A program made the position numbers and the translations under genes. From Adiantum capillus-veneris (Eukaryota; Streptophyta; Polypodiopsida; Polypodiales; Pteridaceae): a stretch of 64,000 bases of DNA. Under the pieces are notes generated by a model. That model was not told the DNA's origin and did no database searches. It saw only the letters and a program-made list of their open reading frames with translations. Of the stretch, positions 35,464 to 48,610 are shown in pieces (position 1 is the stretch's first letter; each line of letters opens with the position of its first letter). The stretch lies in the NCBI GenBank assembly GCA_014529385.2, contig CM043944.1:175228740-175292739 (forward strand), given 5' to 3'.

Positions 35464-37081
35464 GAGAGTTAACCTCAACCACTACTGTATTTATACACTT
35501 CTCTGGATTAGGTTTGCTAATCTGGAACTGTACTTCTGTCGAATGTTGGTCAATTTACCTGAAAAGTCTTAATGCCGTCTTTGCTCCGTTAAAAGGTCAA
35601 ACAAGGTCCAAATTCACTTCTGACTCGAAGTTCTGGAATCCTCAAGTTAAATGGAACATCACTGTATGTCCTCAATCAAATTTTCTCTTCACTAAGCTCC
35701 AGTAGACATCCTACACGTAGGATGTCTTCTGCTCTGTTTTGCCTGGATTTTTGCACTATGGATTCCCCTTGATGTGCTGAATCCACAGCTATTTTTACTT
35801 TTTGATTTGGACACCTATAAGCTGGTCAATGGATCAAAAATCTGTTCCGACAGCCTGATGTTGGTCTGACCAATCAAATCAACTCCAATTTGGACCAAAA
35901 TTTACTAGGAGGCCTGCCTTAGGCTATACAACACCCTGCTATGCCCACAGTCAGTTTCTGGCTTCAATTTCATGCATTAGACATTCTATGCGTAGCATGT
36001 CTTTTTGCTCAAAATGGCTTCAAATGTAAAGCACAGACTCCTCTTGAGGTGCTGATCACTTTGGTATGCTCAAATCAGGGTTTGGAGTGCCAGATCACCC
36101 AAAACACATCCTATGCGTAGGATGTCTCTTTGACCTATTTGACCCCAGACTTGATCCACAACTTCCCCTTGATGTCAGCAACCCAATGGTATGCTTAGAT
36201 TTTGGTTAGGATTTCAAAAGACCCCAAGTTTAGCTGCTCTAGCCTTTTTCAGTCAAAAGTGCTAAAGTCTTCTTAGAATCCAATTTTCTCACCCAATTGA
36301 GATGTAACCCCTCTCAGTCACACAATATATCATGCAGATCATGCTTATGCAGCCATCCTATGGTTTTGGTCTTAAAATAATGCCTTGGCACAATTTGGGT
36401 AGGATGTCTGGCAATTTCTGCCTATCTTGCCTTATCCTGTCAAGATATGGTCAAATTTCCACTTTCTAGGTGAAAATAGGGTAAACCCTACCTTCTAAAC
36501 ACACTGGTCAACTCAAAATTTCAATTCCCATCAGATCACCCTGTAGACATCCTATGTGTAGCATGTCTCCTGGCTTGAAATTTATGTTTTTTCCTGACAG
36601 AAATGCTCCTAATGCTCTGTAGCTCTATTAGAAACACTCACAGTAACTTTTGGACTTCACTTCAGCTTTCAAACACACTTTTGCGTCTTTTACAACCTTG
36701 TGATGAATCTAGCAAGCAAGTATACATACATGAAGTGCTCTAGATCCTAAATCATGATGTCCTACTTACCCTACTCCTACTCATCATGTGATATGGTAAT
36801 AATGGTGTTTTGGTTACTTCTTGGCCTCTCCGGACTCTCAAGCTCTCCTTTCACCACTTCTAGCATTCAAACTCCTACTCATCCACTCAACTAAGACCTA
36901 AAACTATCTCACTCTACCTAAGCTGAAGGATCTAGGCCAGACACACGCTCCCTAGACTCCCTCTAAGACCTAGAGAGTCCTCCACCCTCTGATCCTATCT
37001 AATATGTAAAACGAGACTCTTGGCAAGCCAAAGAATCCCTATCCTCAAGGACTAGTCTCGGTCAGCTACCTAGGGTTTTCG
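35464..37081 (-). other. Leader of a minus-oriented LTR element, with palindromes
   Basis: Reading on the minus strand from the primer site at 37099, this is the untranslated leader. It carries the 24-bp palindrome at 35704-35727, 35979-36002, 36104-36127 and 36545-36568, and a half site at 36399. No open frame is convincing. The Gag of this element is not found to the left because the plus-oriented element interrupts it. Confidence 0.75.
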
Positions 37082-37099
37082 TCCCTGGCAGCGGCGCCA
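37082..37099 (-). promoter_or_regulatory. Primer-binding site
   Basis: On the minus strand TGGCGCCGCTGCCAGGGA follows the LTR end ...CCAACA by one base. A TGGCGCC start is a common tRNA-primer match in plant Ty3 elements. Confidence 0.88.
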
Positions 37100-37100
37100 A

Positions 37101-38026
37101 TGTTGGACGGATATGTCGCGACGGACGTCAGCACAACGAGAACTCACCTAACAAGATTTGTCAGCTAAGGAAGAAGCTCGACCCGCAGGCCCGTGGAAGC
37201 AAGCATAGGGTGTCAATCTACACTCGACCGACTCCTAACTAATTCCTACAAAGGTCTCTACCCAATGTCTAAGCTACAGCCTTCACTAGTGCATAAGAGG
37301 AGATTTCCTACAACGCTTTTTAGAGTTGAATACCCATCAAACGATCTCGAAACGCCACAGAACTTCGAGAAGACCCTACTAACACCAATAGGTCTCTCTC
37401 CCTAAGGTCCATGAACCAAAATCCCAACCCAAAACACCCAGTGCAAAATCACGTGGGATGTTTGGCTGAAATTTGCAGGTCATCGTTTCTAAAAACTCAA
37501 GTGCCTAATGTATAGCTCTACTCAATGCGAACGCGTGGATATGCTGAAATGCAAAAACGGATAACGTATGCTCACCGAATCACCAGATGAAGCTCGTTGG
37601 TCGAGCTCGCAAAACCGGACCGTACACGCGTAATATAGGTATTGGCACGTAGCTCTCGTCGGGGACAACATGCTGCACTTCTCCGCACTCGATTCCGACT
37701 ACCGATGCACGCGTAGCATCAAGATGAAGCTCTCACTCTCTCTCGTACACAATACGCTCACTCAGAGACTTCACTTTTTTAAAATGACAAAGGTTTTTCA
37801 TTAAGGTCAAAAAGTGGTATAAATACCTTACAATCTCAAACCCTAATGTTCCAATTTAACCATCTACTCAATCTAAATATCAAACCTCCGATACAATTTG
37901 GAAACTTCTGTTAAGCCCCAATATTTACAAAGGTGAAATGTCGGGTTTTCTCAATAAATGAATAATTACAAAAAATAATAATCCGCCGAGCAGCCATTTT
38001 CCATAGGGTGTGTCCAGCTTCTAACA
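37101..38026 (-). mobile_element. LTR (926 bp), minus orientation
   Basis: On the minus strand it starts TGTTAGAAG at 38026 and ends CCGTCCAACA at 37101, followed by the primer-binding site, so it is a 5' LTR. It carries a TATA-like tataaatacc region near 37820 (plus-strand view). It faces the plus-strand LTR at 34528-35463, whose sequence it matches closely. Confidence 0.88.
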
Positions 38027-38158
38027 ATGTACGTGAAGTGACTGCCACTTCGGAAGTACCAATCTCTAGCAATGATCCAATGCCACCCAACATGGGAAGT
38101 TTAGACCCATGCAACCTTATCATCATGCAGATGGCTTGCATTGAATTTCCACAAATGG

Positions 38159-38852
38159 CAAGCATTCGAGAAGGTAGATACGGCATGGTCACTGCTGGGA
38201 TTGGCAAGACATGCCACACGAGCTCCCACCCTCATCTTCAAGATGTGGAATGGTGGAAACCTTGACCAAGAATGTGGCCATGAGCAAGGGTTTCAAAGAT
38301 GCCGAGGGGACTGTTGAAGCCATCAAGCATAATATATGGCCTATCATCAATGGATTGCTCCGAACCTTCATCTTTTTGTATGCAAATAACATCACTCACA
38401 ATGATGTTCATGGGAGTAATATCTTGCTGCATTTTGGTGGGGCTGGAGTATATGTTTGTGTATGTGATTGGGGTAGTGCAACCTTGTTCCCACCAGAGAA
38501 CACATTTTCAAAGTTGTCAGATCTTCTCCCATTGACAAGGGAAGCCTGGAGCAAGCGATATTGGTGGATGGCTCTCGAATGTAAATCCACAAATCCTCCA
38601 GTCTATACGCGCAGCCAAGATATCTACTCCCTTTGTAAATACATTCAAGAACTCCTTAAATATTTACCTAAGGATGATGACACTAATTATATCAATTTCC
38701 TCATACGCTTTCAGGAAGTCCTGCGCACTTGTATATCTACCAATCCCACCCAATGCAAGTCCTCACATGATCTCCTCAACATGTTACAAGGCATTAAGCG
38801 TGTTGGTTGCACACTCCCAGATAGTGCAGGCTTGAGGCCATCCAATGATTGA
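38159..38852 (+). pseudogene. Protein-kinase-like fragment
   Basis: The open frame (38211-38852) carries a kinase C-lobe: NITHNDVHGSNILL (HND for HRD, Asn kept), then VCDWGSATLF (DWG for DFG), then YTRSQDIYSLCKYI, the usual region after the APE motif. Upstream, in another frame, GRYGMV may be the remains of a Gly-rich loop; no convincing VAIK Lys is seen, so the N-lobe is broken or missing. It begins about 130 bp after the LTR start at 38026. Either a decayed host kinase gene or a captured fragment. Confidence 0.6.
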
Positions 38853-39096
38853 GATCACACCTTGTAATTTGAAAACGTGTCTATACTTTGCAATGAAGCA
38901 GTTTTGTCTTGTCTCATGTCCATTGTCTTGAAATTTCATGCTATTTTATTACATTGGTGTTGTCAAAGTGATGAGAGAGATGTGAATTTTAAAATTGTGT
39001 ATGTTGAACATTGATTGTACTATTGATTGTCGTTTTTCAATCAATGTGTATCATTGTTTCGATCTAATTATTTATTGTCATGTGATTCGATAGGAA

Positions 39097-39900
39097 ATGG
39101 TAGCCCCATATGCTCCTCCCAATGTCGACGGTGAGCTTGACCACAAGGAGTCTCAATGCATCCTCAGAGAGGAGAGCCTGTGTTATGGGGCTCAAGACCT
39201 CTCCTTATTCTTTGTTGAGTCCGTGGAGCCCGAAGGTTTGGAGGGCAAACCAATGAAACTGGAAGACGTATGCAAGTGTTGTCCCTCCTTTTTTGTGAAA
39301 GATGTACTGTTTAGGAGGTCAGGTTGTGCGAAGGCAACGGCACCATTGCAAATCTCAGATTTGCAACACAAAGGGCTTGCGTGTGTGTTTCTCCTATGCT
39401 TCATCCAAAAGGAGTGCAATCTACCTAACAATAATCAAGTTTCCATGTACTTATCCAGCAAGTCTTCATGCAAGATATAATGAAGAAGTGCTTCCTTTGG
39501 ATAGACCGTCCTTTCAACGCTGGTGTCGGACTTGGTAGAGCTACAAAAAGGGCACAAGCGCATCGTGGGGAGGTAGATCCACCTGCACAAAAGAGTCCAG
39601 TTGTGCTCCTACCAGGTGAGCATAAACAAATTGTTAATATTGTGTCTCGGGGGCTACACTAGCCAGCCAAAGAGAGAGCATTCTCTCGCTACAAGAGAAG
39701 TTGGCAATCAAAGAAGCAAAAGTAGTTGTTTTTTAAAAAAAACTTGCCAGATACGAAGCGTGGTACAGTCCTCTCTCTCCCCTGCCTGAGGAGGTAGGAC
39801 CAAGTCATGAGGCAGATATTCAAGAAACGGTGGATATGCTTGAGGCAACATTGAACGTAGATCTTGAAGAAATGGTGGATATCACAATTTCTTGTAGACT
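39097..39900 (+). pseudogene. Unidentified coding remnants
   Basis: An ORF of 127 codons (39097-39480) starts with an ATG near an AG; it has a CKCCPSFFVKD block. Overlapping it, in another frame (39460-39660), is MKKCFLWIDRPFNAGVGLGRATKRAQ, which looks protein-like (charged, no repeats). I recognise neither. Both could be pieces of one broken transposon or host gene. Confidence 0.3.
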
Positions 39901-40417
39901 GTAGTTGAAAATTTTAATGGCAATTTATCCCATCCTTTTTTGAGACGCATTGTATTCTCTCTATGTTTATGGCAATGAATTTGTTTTGTAAATGCTAATT
40001 GATGACTTTGTTGAGAATTTGGTTTATAGATGTCACTTTGTTCCGGATTTGAGAATGTTATTTTATTTGGTTGCTATATCATGTCCTCAATACTTATATT
40101 TATGCAAACTCTATTCAATACTTGACCCTAAACTCAATGGAGAAGACTTATACATTGTCCAAAGGTGTGCATGTTGCTCCTATTTCAAAAAAGTGAGATA
40201 TATAGCTCAATAGGGAGGTACAATGAGATAGAGTAGATACATTATCATGAAAAGATGTTTACATTTCTCCATCTATCACAGACACCACGTCATCAACCTC
40301 TTCATTGTCTGAACACTCTGTAGCCACTTCCCCTCCATCTCATTGTTGCTACATCTTTGTTCCACATAGTTTCATGAGTTTGAAGCACCCCAAAGTGTAC
40401 TTTGATAGCACGTGTGG

Positions 40418-40899
40418 CTATCTTTGTGGGTGCATGAAGGAGACGCATGTTACAAAAGACGTCACAAGGTTTGTGGAATGAGTAGGACTTAAGCTTTTTC
40501 TACGCTTTGAGTGCACAAAGTCATAAGAAGACCAATTACACTCACAGATACCACTGGATGTCGTGACCGAAAGCACCCTGGTCGCCACGTGTTGTAACTC
40601 AACTACGTCTCCTCCATATTCTTTCCACCATACTAGGCCTGAAATCTTTTTTACGCTATTAAGAACCCAAGGATCTCCAAAAGTTCCTTCCCTATTGGCA
40701 TAATCCACCCTCTGTTAGAATGCATCCATGCCATCGTCGCCTGGCAACAACGCGAGTAGAGTTTTTTAAAGTCTCTCATCACCTCTTTGTTGGAAGCTTG
40801 TCCGTTCATCTGGAAATTTGGATCCAAGACAAATGTAGCACCACATGCACTCGCACATAACTGTATAGCATACAAAGATGCATACTCCCTCTCTCGCAA
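40418..40899 (-). pseudogene. hAT transposase C-terminal fragment
   Basis: On the minus strand the C-terminal dimerisation region is clear: WWKEYGGDVVELQHVATRVLS, then CNWSSYDFVHSKRRKSL, then LVTSF, which is the plant hAT pattern. The stretch before it (DPNFQMNG..., 40899-40700) is in another frame and joins by a frameshift near 40700. No N-terminal part is found, so it is a dead fragment. Confidence 0.85.
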
Positions 40900-40904
40900 T
40901 CAAT

Positions 40905-41487
40905 CACACACACATTCACTAGCATACACACTCACATGCAATATTACTATTAGACTCTCTCACTCTCTAACTCCCATACACACACACACACACACAGTCA
41001 ATCAATACATTATTACTTACTCTCTTAGGCAATCAGATACACGATATCCTTCTCTTTCTTTCTCTATCACTCTCTCTTCCTCTCACTTAACCTTACTATA
41101 GCCTTATAGAACTCTCTCTCTCTTTCAATTCAATTGTGCTACATCAACAAAATCTCTCTCTCTAACTCCTCCTGCGTGGCATACGGATAAAATCTCCCTC
41201 TCTCTACTCTCTAACTCCCTTCCTTGGCCACCTTCAACAGGCATATGCAATCTCTCTCTCTCTTTCTCTCTGTAAGCCTGCACATATCACTATTGTAGGC
41301 GCATAACAAGTCTCTCTCTTACAATTCAATACACACACATAATATTGCGATTAACACACACACACACACATGTGGTCCTTTCCTACTCTCTTCCAACTGC
41401 GCTATAGGCAAGGGAATCTCTCTCTATCTCTATCTCTTACTCAATCACCACCCACACACATAGACACATAGTAGCATGTTGCAGGTG

Positions 41488-41560
<73 letters not shown>
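40905..41560. repeat. CA- and CT-rich low-complexity region
   Basis: Many short (CT)n and (CA)n runs, with a pure (CT)n of about 63 bp at 41491-41555. Nothing coding is seen on either strand. Confidence 0.9.
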
Positions 41561-43020
41561 GGCCAAAAATATCCCGCTCTCTCTATATTTCCTGTTTGCA
41601 TAGGCTATGCCCCTCATACGCATGGCGGCCCCTCCTCACAACTCTCACTCCTCTCTCTAAAACTCTGTATATGTGCATAGGACAGTCCTCCTCAGCCCCT
41701 CATGGGCTCGCCGCCGTCAAGGCAACACCCTTGCCTCCTCCATCTTCGATGCCTCTCCTCTCTATTCACAGGACCAGGAGACCCCCCCCTTTCACGCTCT
41801 CAACTCCGGATCTCCCCCTCTCTCTCTTTCTAAGTGCCCTCTTCATTACGCCTCCTCGTGTCGACCTTCAGACAGTGCTTCTCTGTCCTCGCAGCGGTTC
41901 ATATCTGCCAACCAACATCGTTAAAAGAATTTTAAATTTTTTTTCCAATGGTCTTTTAAGACCACTTTCCCACCTTTAAAAAGGTCTTTTTAGCTTCATA
42001 GGGGCAATCCCGTGAGACCCTCGAGGGGTTCACTATGTGTAAAACTACCATATCACGTGCGTTCAAGACATGTTTGTAAAACCCCTTATCTGTGAATTTT
42101 GTTAGGAATATAATGTACCCTTTTCTTTTATTTCTGTAAGTTTCAAGGACTTTAAATACCCTTCTGTTGAACTCACGTGATAGGTTACATTTTTATTAGG
42201 TGACCTCCCCGGGGTGAGACCTCAAATGATAAGAGTTGAACTCAAGTCCTCTCTCTCCCTATTCTCTGGAATATCACCGTCTCTCTCTCTCTTTCTCGCG
42301 GTTTTTAACTCAAAATTTGAAAGCTTCCATCATTAATTACACTAAAACTTGTATAAATTTCTCACTTTGCTTAAAGGCAAGCTCAAAATCTAACCAGGAT
42401 TTTACAATTTTGACCAATTGACGTACATTGTACCATGTTTTTTTCTAACACGGCTCGGCAAACCCTTTCCTCTCTCTTTCTTTCTTCACTGCTAAAACTA
42501 TCTCCAAAGAAGAAACTTTTAATGACATAAGGACAATCCTAAGGGACCTTAATTACCTAATTTGGTCTCTCCTACAATTCACGCCTGACCAAAGTGACAG
42601 GTTGATCCAATAAAAACTTGAACTCAATACTTAAACGACAATGACACATAAAAACTTAAGCATTATCAATATCTCAATAACCTCTAGACCCTAGATAACT
42701 TAAGTGACCTCTCTTTGTAAGACTCACTTACTAGCAAACTAACACAAAATAAAACTGATAAACTTTAACATAAATGCATATGCAGATGTAATCAAGAACA
42801 TGCTTATGCAGCTAAATGCCTATGCAAAATCCCCAAATAACCCAAGTTTGGTACAAAATTCCAAAATAACTAGGGGGCAGCTGGCTTTAGAAAAAAGATA
42901 GAGATTAGCACAAAAACAACTCAGTTTTAGATCCATTTTGGTGCATTATAGTTAGAATGAAGTATCATTCTAGTATTTTGTTAATAGAGTTCACAAAGTC
43001 TTATTAATAAAGTCGACCAA
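41561..43020. other. No gene seen
   Basis: AT-rich sequence with scattered CT runs and short, unconvincing open frames. A short hairpin tggtcttttaagacca is at 41948-41964. Confidence 0.6.
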
Positions 43021-43023
43021 GAT

Positions 43024-43180
43024 CTTCAGTGTCAGACAGCAGCTAGGCCAAAATGCTTTCAAGTAAAGATAGAATTCTCACATGCATCCATATAAACAAA
43101 ACAACAAATTCGTTAGCCTTGAATACGTATTACAGGTGTCGACAAACCTATCAGTTGTTATCCTTGTCCTACTTAAAAAT
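43024..43180. repeat. Dispersed repeat, copy 1
   Basis: Matches 58753-58925 with short gaps: agatagaattctcac...gcatccat...aaacaa.acaaca...gttagcctt..., ending near gttatccttgtcc. Similarity is moderate by eye. Probably part of an unclassified transposable element. Confidence 0.7.
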
Positions 43181-43217
43181 ATTTCCACTTAAAACTACTA
43201 TCTACACATGTTTTTAC

Positions 43218-43785
43218 TGTTATGTGGATCAAAAGGTCATCACCCCCTTCTTATTTAAGTGGCATAACCAAAGCTACCAATAATTTATTATTTTCAATCA
43301 AGTTGAGTTAGAAAAATTAATATGGTCTCTAGGATATGCATTTTTCTTTTCAGCCTCGGAACCATTTTAAATTGTTATGTGGATCAAAAGGTCATCACCC
43401 CGTTCTAATTCAAGTGGCATAACCACAATAAAATGTTTTTCTTTCAAGTCAAATTGGTTTGTTTATCTTTAATTATGGCCTTGTAGGAACTTTTTTTTTT
43501 TTAAAGACATGTTCCAATAGATTTCTTTTTCTTTTTTTTGGTAAAATCTTAACCATTTATATGTCTTCAAGCATCAGTACATATCAAAATAAAAGTTAAA
43601 AAATCTTCCATATTCCATCCTTCAAAAATTGGGGAAAAAAAACAAATTTCTAATGTACCCACATCACCAAGGGTCTAATATTTTAATTGTTATGTGGATC
43701 AAAAGGCCATCACCCCCTTTAGAGTCAAGTGGTATAACCAAAATAATTTTAACTATTGTGGATCAAAAGGCCATTACTTCCCAAG
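43218..43785. repeat. Repeated block tgttatgtggatcaaaagg...
   Basis: A block of about 58 bp (ttatgtggatcaaaaggtca... aagtggcataaccaa) occurs at about 43220, 43375 and 43688, with a shorter copy at about 43756. Spacing is irregular (155, 313, 68 bp). Non-coding. Confidence 0.8.
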
Positions 43786-43799
43786 TAGAAAATCAAAAG

Positions 43800-46700
43800 T
43801 TTTATTTTATAACCATCAAATTGGGTCACCTTTTAAGGGTTATCTCTATCAGTATGGTCTTTGCAAATGTAGCAATATGTTATTTTGTTTCTGAGAGAAC
43901 AAAACTATACTCTAGATATTAAATTTTTTACAAAAAGCTTCGATACTTGTTTAGCAAAGATGTCTACAGAAAATTAAATGCCTTCAAAGCATCAACACTA
44001 AATCATTAGGTAAAACAACCAGTCACATTCCCACTCCTCTTTTTTGAGAATATTATACAAAACCGAACTTTTTGGAATCCCCATAGTAAAACAGGAGCCT
44101 TCAATAGTGTTTATAAAAAATAACTTGGTATCACAGTCAAGATTACCACAAAAAGTGCCTCAGCTACCCACCTAAATAGAGCATGTCATTATAACTTTTT
44201 TTTTAAAAGCAAAAAAATATCGACAATGGGTATAATTAAAGAGGGTATCCGTCCAATATAGACAATTTTTGGAATTCTAGTAGCATGTCTACTACATATT
44301 CAAAATAAAAGAAGGCTGCACCCCCCACCCCCCCCTTTTTTTAACTACCACAAAGGCCATAGAAATTTTAAACCAGCATGGGACCAAAGAGCATCAAACA
44401 AAAGGTAAAACTAGGTTTAAGCGTCATCAATAACCACCATCACACGACCACGTTAGATTATCACGATATAAAGACCACTGCATAGTACAAACATAGCATC
44501 AATAGTTCAATGAAAGGGCACCTGTGAAAGAGAAAGCTGCTCAATAATTTCCATGGTGCACAAGACCCAAGTTAGGTGACAACGCACGATACATGGCCCT
44601 CACTTAATTTATCAAGAACACAGATAGACAAAAATGCAAGGCTAAGTGAGTGAGTTAAGAATCCCTCACCTTTAAATAGGCAGGGAGTCACCAGCATTAT
44701 AGCAAGTCCAATCCATAGCCCAAGCTATCAAATCTTGCCCAAATCTTGGTATGCAGAGTGGGGTATTACAGAGCCAGCAGTAGGGTAGGCAATAGAGTAG
44801 TCAGTCAGCATTCAAGGGCAGCAAGAGGGGAATAGAATATGTACCAGAGAGAGAGAGAAATTACAAGTGCTGCATTGAAGCATGAACCAATTGGGAGTAG
44901 CCACGAATACCACGCTAGGAAGAGAGCAAATCATAAAGAGGGGGTGCAGCTAGACTGTACCCCAAATTTATTTAAGGTAGGTGGTGAGAGTGTTCCCACC
45001 ACATTCAATGGTTAGCACTAGGGGATGTTCCTAAGCTCCCATCACAGAAAATTACTCTCCCTTTTTTATTTTTTTTACTATATCCAATCAATCCCAGTAC
45101 ATCAATTTCCATGAGGCAAGGAAAAATTTAAGTAGAAAGAGGCCTTTTCTAAAATTGAAAGAGAGAGTAGGGGTGGCCTTATGTATGTCTTTGCAGGCAA
45201 TCGGTTATGTGCGCATGTTAGGTGGTTATATTACATAAGGTAGATAAAATAAGTTTGTTGTTTGAATTAGAGATTTAAGAAGGAAGGTCTTGGTCATGCT
45301 CGTGAGTTTTGAAAAAAAACAAGTGATAAAATCACAAGGCCTGCCAGACATGATAATTATTTCTTTTTGACATGCAATTTTTCAAGCCCCCTTTCATATG
45401 CTTTGTGTAATGCAATCAACTTATATAATTTCCCATATATAACGTTAACTTAAAGATATAAATACAAAAAATGACAGGCAATCTTGAGATTGTTTTGATA
45501 GGCAAAATAGCCTTGACAAACAAAATAGGCGTCAATTTTAGACCTTGATCTGAGGCTAGATCCCACTTTAAAATCACTACATCTCTAATATTTTTTTTTA
45601 AAAACATAAGCACATAAAATTGAATTTAAAAAGGACCCTTAAACTCTACACCCTAAGCTTTAGATCCCTATGCTCTATACCCCACTTTTAAAATTCTACA
45701 TTTTTAAGCTCTAGAGCCCTTTTTACAAATTTAAAACTCTAGATCCCTAAGTTGTAAATCCCACTTTAAAAGCTTTAAAGTTCTAAGTCCTAAAACTCTA
45801 GCATCTCGGGGTGACCCTCCCCCTACTTGTGGATCCATAAACATTTTCACTTTCTTTAATTCAAAGTTTTACCTTCTAATAAAAAAAACTCTAGGTCTTC
45901 ATTGGATCATTGCAAACCTTACTTTAAAAGTTCTACATCTTTAAATTCTAAACTTAGCTTTAAAATCTCTAAAAATAAAAATAAAAAATCTTGAAAGGTC
46001 AAAGCCCTAAATTATAAATTCTTTTCATAAAGTTTTAACTAACAAAAATAACAACTTTAGTCTATTGCCTCAAGTTTATCAAGTTTAAAGGGGTGAACCA
46101 AATTCTCAAAATGAAAAGGTGGGTAAAAGAACTTCTCATATTTCAAAATGAAAAGGTGACTCTTAGGGTTTGTGGAACCTCTAAGGTTTTATCATTTAAC
46201 ATGTAAGGCTGTCAACATTTCATGCTTCCAAAGGCATTGCAAACCCAAAATCTTTTCCTTGATATATGAAAGTTCATTTCATATTTCAAAACTCAAGACA
46301 TGTCCATCATTAGATTTACACAATTCATTTCAATGAGTGCACACTATCTTATTTCAACCAATCAACATTTTTGACCTATCAAAAAATGCTTAAAAATACA
46401 ACTCAACCTTTTTTCTATTTTAGTCAGCAAAAAGAGAAGGCAACGCTATAGCCTTGCCCTTTGGGCAGGCCAAAAAAGAAGAAGAAGAAAGGCCTTGCCC
46501 TTGCCCTTTGGGCAGGCCAAAAAAGAAGAAGAAGAAGAAGAAAGGTCCTCTCTTTTATAGAAGAAGTTAAGTTCCTGCCATTTAACCGAAAGGAATAGGT
46601 GTGCATGCCGGTTTTAATCTATTTCTTCCACCCACCTATTGTGGGTTTTGCAAAAAAAAAGGTGTGCATGCCGGTTTAGTGAAGACAAAGCCTATGTTTC

Positions 46701-47400
46701 TTGTGTAAGGGTAACATGTGTCTTGCTCAAAGTAGTTTCCTAGTGATATATCATATTTATGTCCCTTTGCTACTTTTAGTTGAGCATGCCTTGTCCAAGC
46801 CCCTAAATTTATCATGTCTGCTTTTCTATTCATGATAGGGTAGAGGAGCCAGTTTAGAGACGCTGAAATCTTTGCGTCTCTAGCTCGAGCTACACACAAC
46901 CATTTTAGGCGGGGGAGGATGCATCTGATCCGTCATGAACTCGCGCATCTGCAGCAAAAGACGGCAGTCCGATTGCTACTCCACAACTCAAAGGCGACAA
47001 TGATTTCAAAATCCTTTGTAAAAAAAATGAGGGCAAAATAGAACATTGTTCAGGGGGTAATTAGAAACGCGAGCGCCAACAATGCTTGAACCGTTGCTAT
47101 GGCGAATGAGACTTCACCATGTTTATTGTAAACCATCCCAACTTGGGCTACTTGTGCTCCTAAATCAAAGCCTTGTGTTATTAAACAAATGGGGGGGGAT
47201 GGGTCCTTAAACAGGCACCCGAATTTTTATTTGCCCCCCCTAGCTATGTTTGGGAGCAAAAGATTCTTAATTTAAGGCTCATCTAATGAGGCTACGTTAA
47301 TTATTTTCTTTTAAATACAAATCTACTTTCTATATTATATTCACATTAGCAAATTAGCAGCAATGGTTGGTATCTTTTCTTCGACTTACTATGTTATGAG
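43800..47400. other. No gene seen
   Basis: AT-rich sequence without a convincing open frame on either strand. It has a repetitive stretch of ctctagatcccta/cttaaa type (45.6-45.8 kb) and a duplicated aaagaagaagaag...ccttgccctttgggcaggcc block at 46451-46533. Confidence 0.6.
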
Positions 47401-47461
47401 GACTTGAAAGTTGATGCGGTGCAAAAATTTCTTGAGTTATTGTACCGCTTAATGCAACATT

Positions 47462-47632
47462 CATTTACATTCACTACTTATGTAGTGCAAGGACACTAAG
47501 TAAATGGCTTCAAAAAATTATATTGACTACTTATGTAGTGCAAGGACACTAAGTAAAAGGAAGGACAGTAAGTAAACGGCTTCAAAAAATTATATTCACT
47601 ACTTATGTAGTGCAAGGACACTAAGTAAATGC
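47462..47632. repeat. Three tandem units with a CACTAC...GTAGTG hairpin
   Basis: The unit cactacttatgtagtg + caaggacactaagtaaa occurs at 47474, 47523 and 47599; the second carries a small extra insert. Each unit has a 6-bp stem with a 4-base loop. Non-coding. Confidence 0.85.
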
Positions 47633-48041
47633 TACTCCAAAATCTATACTATATATAATAGAGCTTAAAAGACTATGGTCATGCAAAGCTTAGTTGCTCG
47701 TTACATCAGTCGAAAATTTTTGAGAGCGTGTAGCTTTTCACCGGTTTACTATACCTAAAAGAGCATAATTTTCAAACTATGTGGTTTCTTTCCAATAAGT
47801 CTTCTTTCTCTCTTTCTATTGTTTGCGTCTCACTCTCCCTCACTACTTGCTGCTACTCATGACGTTTTAAATTGTGGTGCCTGCCTTAGTTAAAATTGTC
47901 GAGGCTTATAGACAACTAGAGTTTGCGTGGCCATGCCCTAATGAACCTCCCTTTGTAGGATTGCACAGACAATCCATGCCGTAAATGATCTCTCTCCAGC
48001 CTTAATTCTCAAAGCTCAATAGTTGCATGCATGTATCCGTG

Positions 48042-48045
<4 letters not shown>

Positions 48046-48080
<35 letters not shown>

Positions 48081-48119
48081 TGAGTGAGAGAGAGAGAGAG
48101 AGAGACCCATTGCCTTTGT

Positions 48120-48193
<74 letters not shown>

Positions 48194-48331
48194 GAGTTGA
48201 CGTGCCATTCGTTGAGGTGTTGGAGCGTTGCAAGAAGGCCTTCCACATTTGCATTGCAATACTAAAGTGCAGTGAGCTCAATGATTCAACAATAGGAGTC
48301 CAATCATTTTTTATAAATGTCCTGCACGCAT

Positions 48332-48424
<93 letters not shown>

Positions 48425-48492
48425 ATGCGACATTATTGATTGCAAGATTTTGTGTGTGCTGAAAAATAGAGAATGGTCCATGTGATTCATCC

Positions 48493-48574
<82 letters not shown>

Positions 48575-48610
48575 CTCACACCAACACACGAGATAGAGAG
48601 AGAGAGAGGG
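48046..48610. repeat. Four (GT)n-(GA)n compound microsatellites
   Basis: (TG)n followed by (AG)n at 48045-48104, 48117-48189, 48339-48421 and 48497-48570. Each switches from GT to GA in the same order, which hints at duplication of one compound repeat or at a common mechanism. The open frames across them are not genes. Confidence 0.9.

Noticed and set aside
38159-38852. Functional protein kinase gene
   Set aside because: No N-lobe Lys, altered HRD and DFG motifs, and a frame break upstream.
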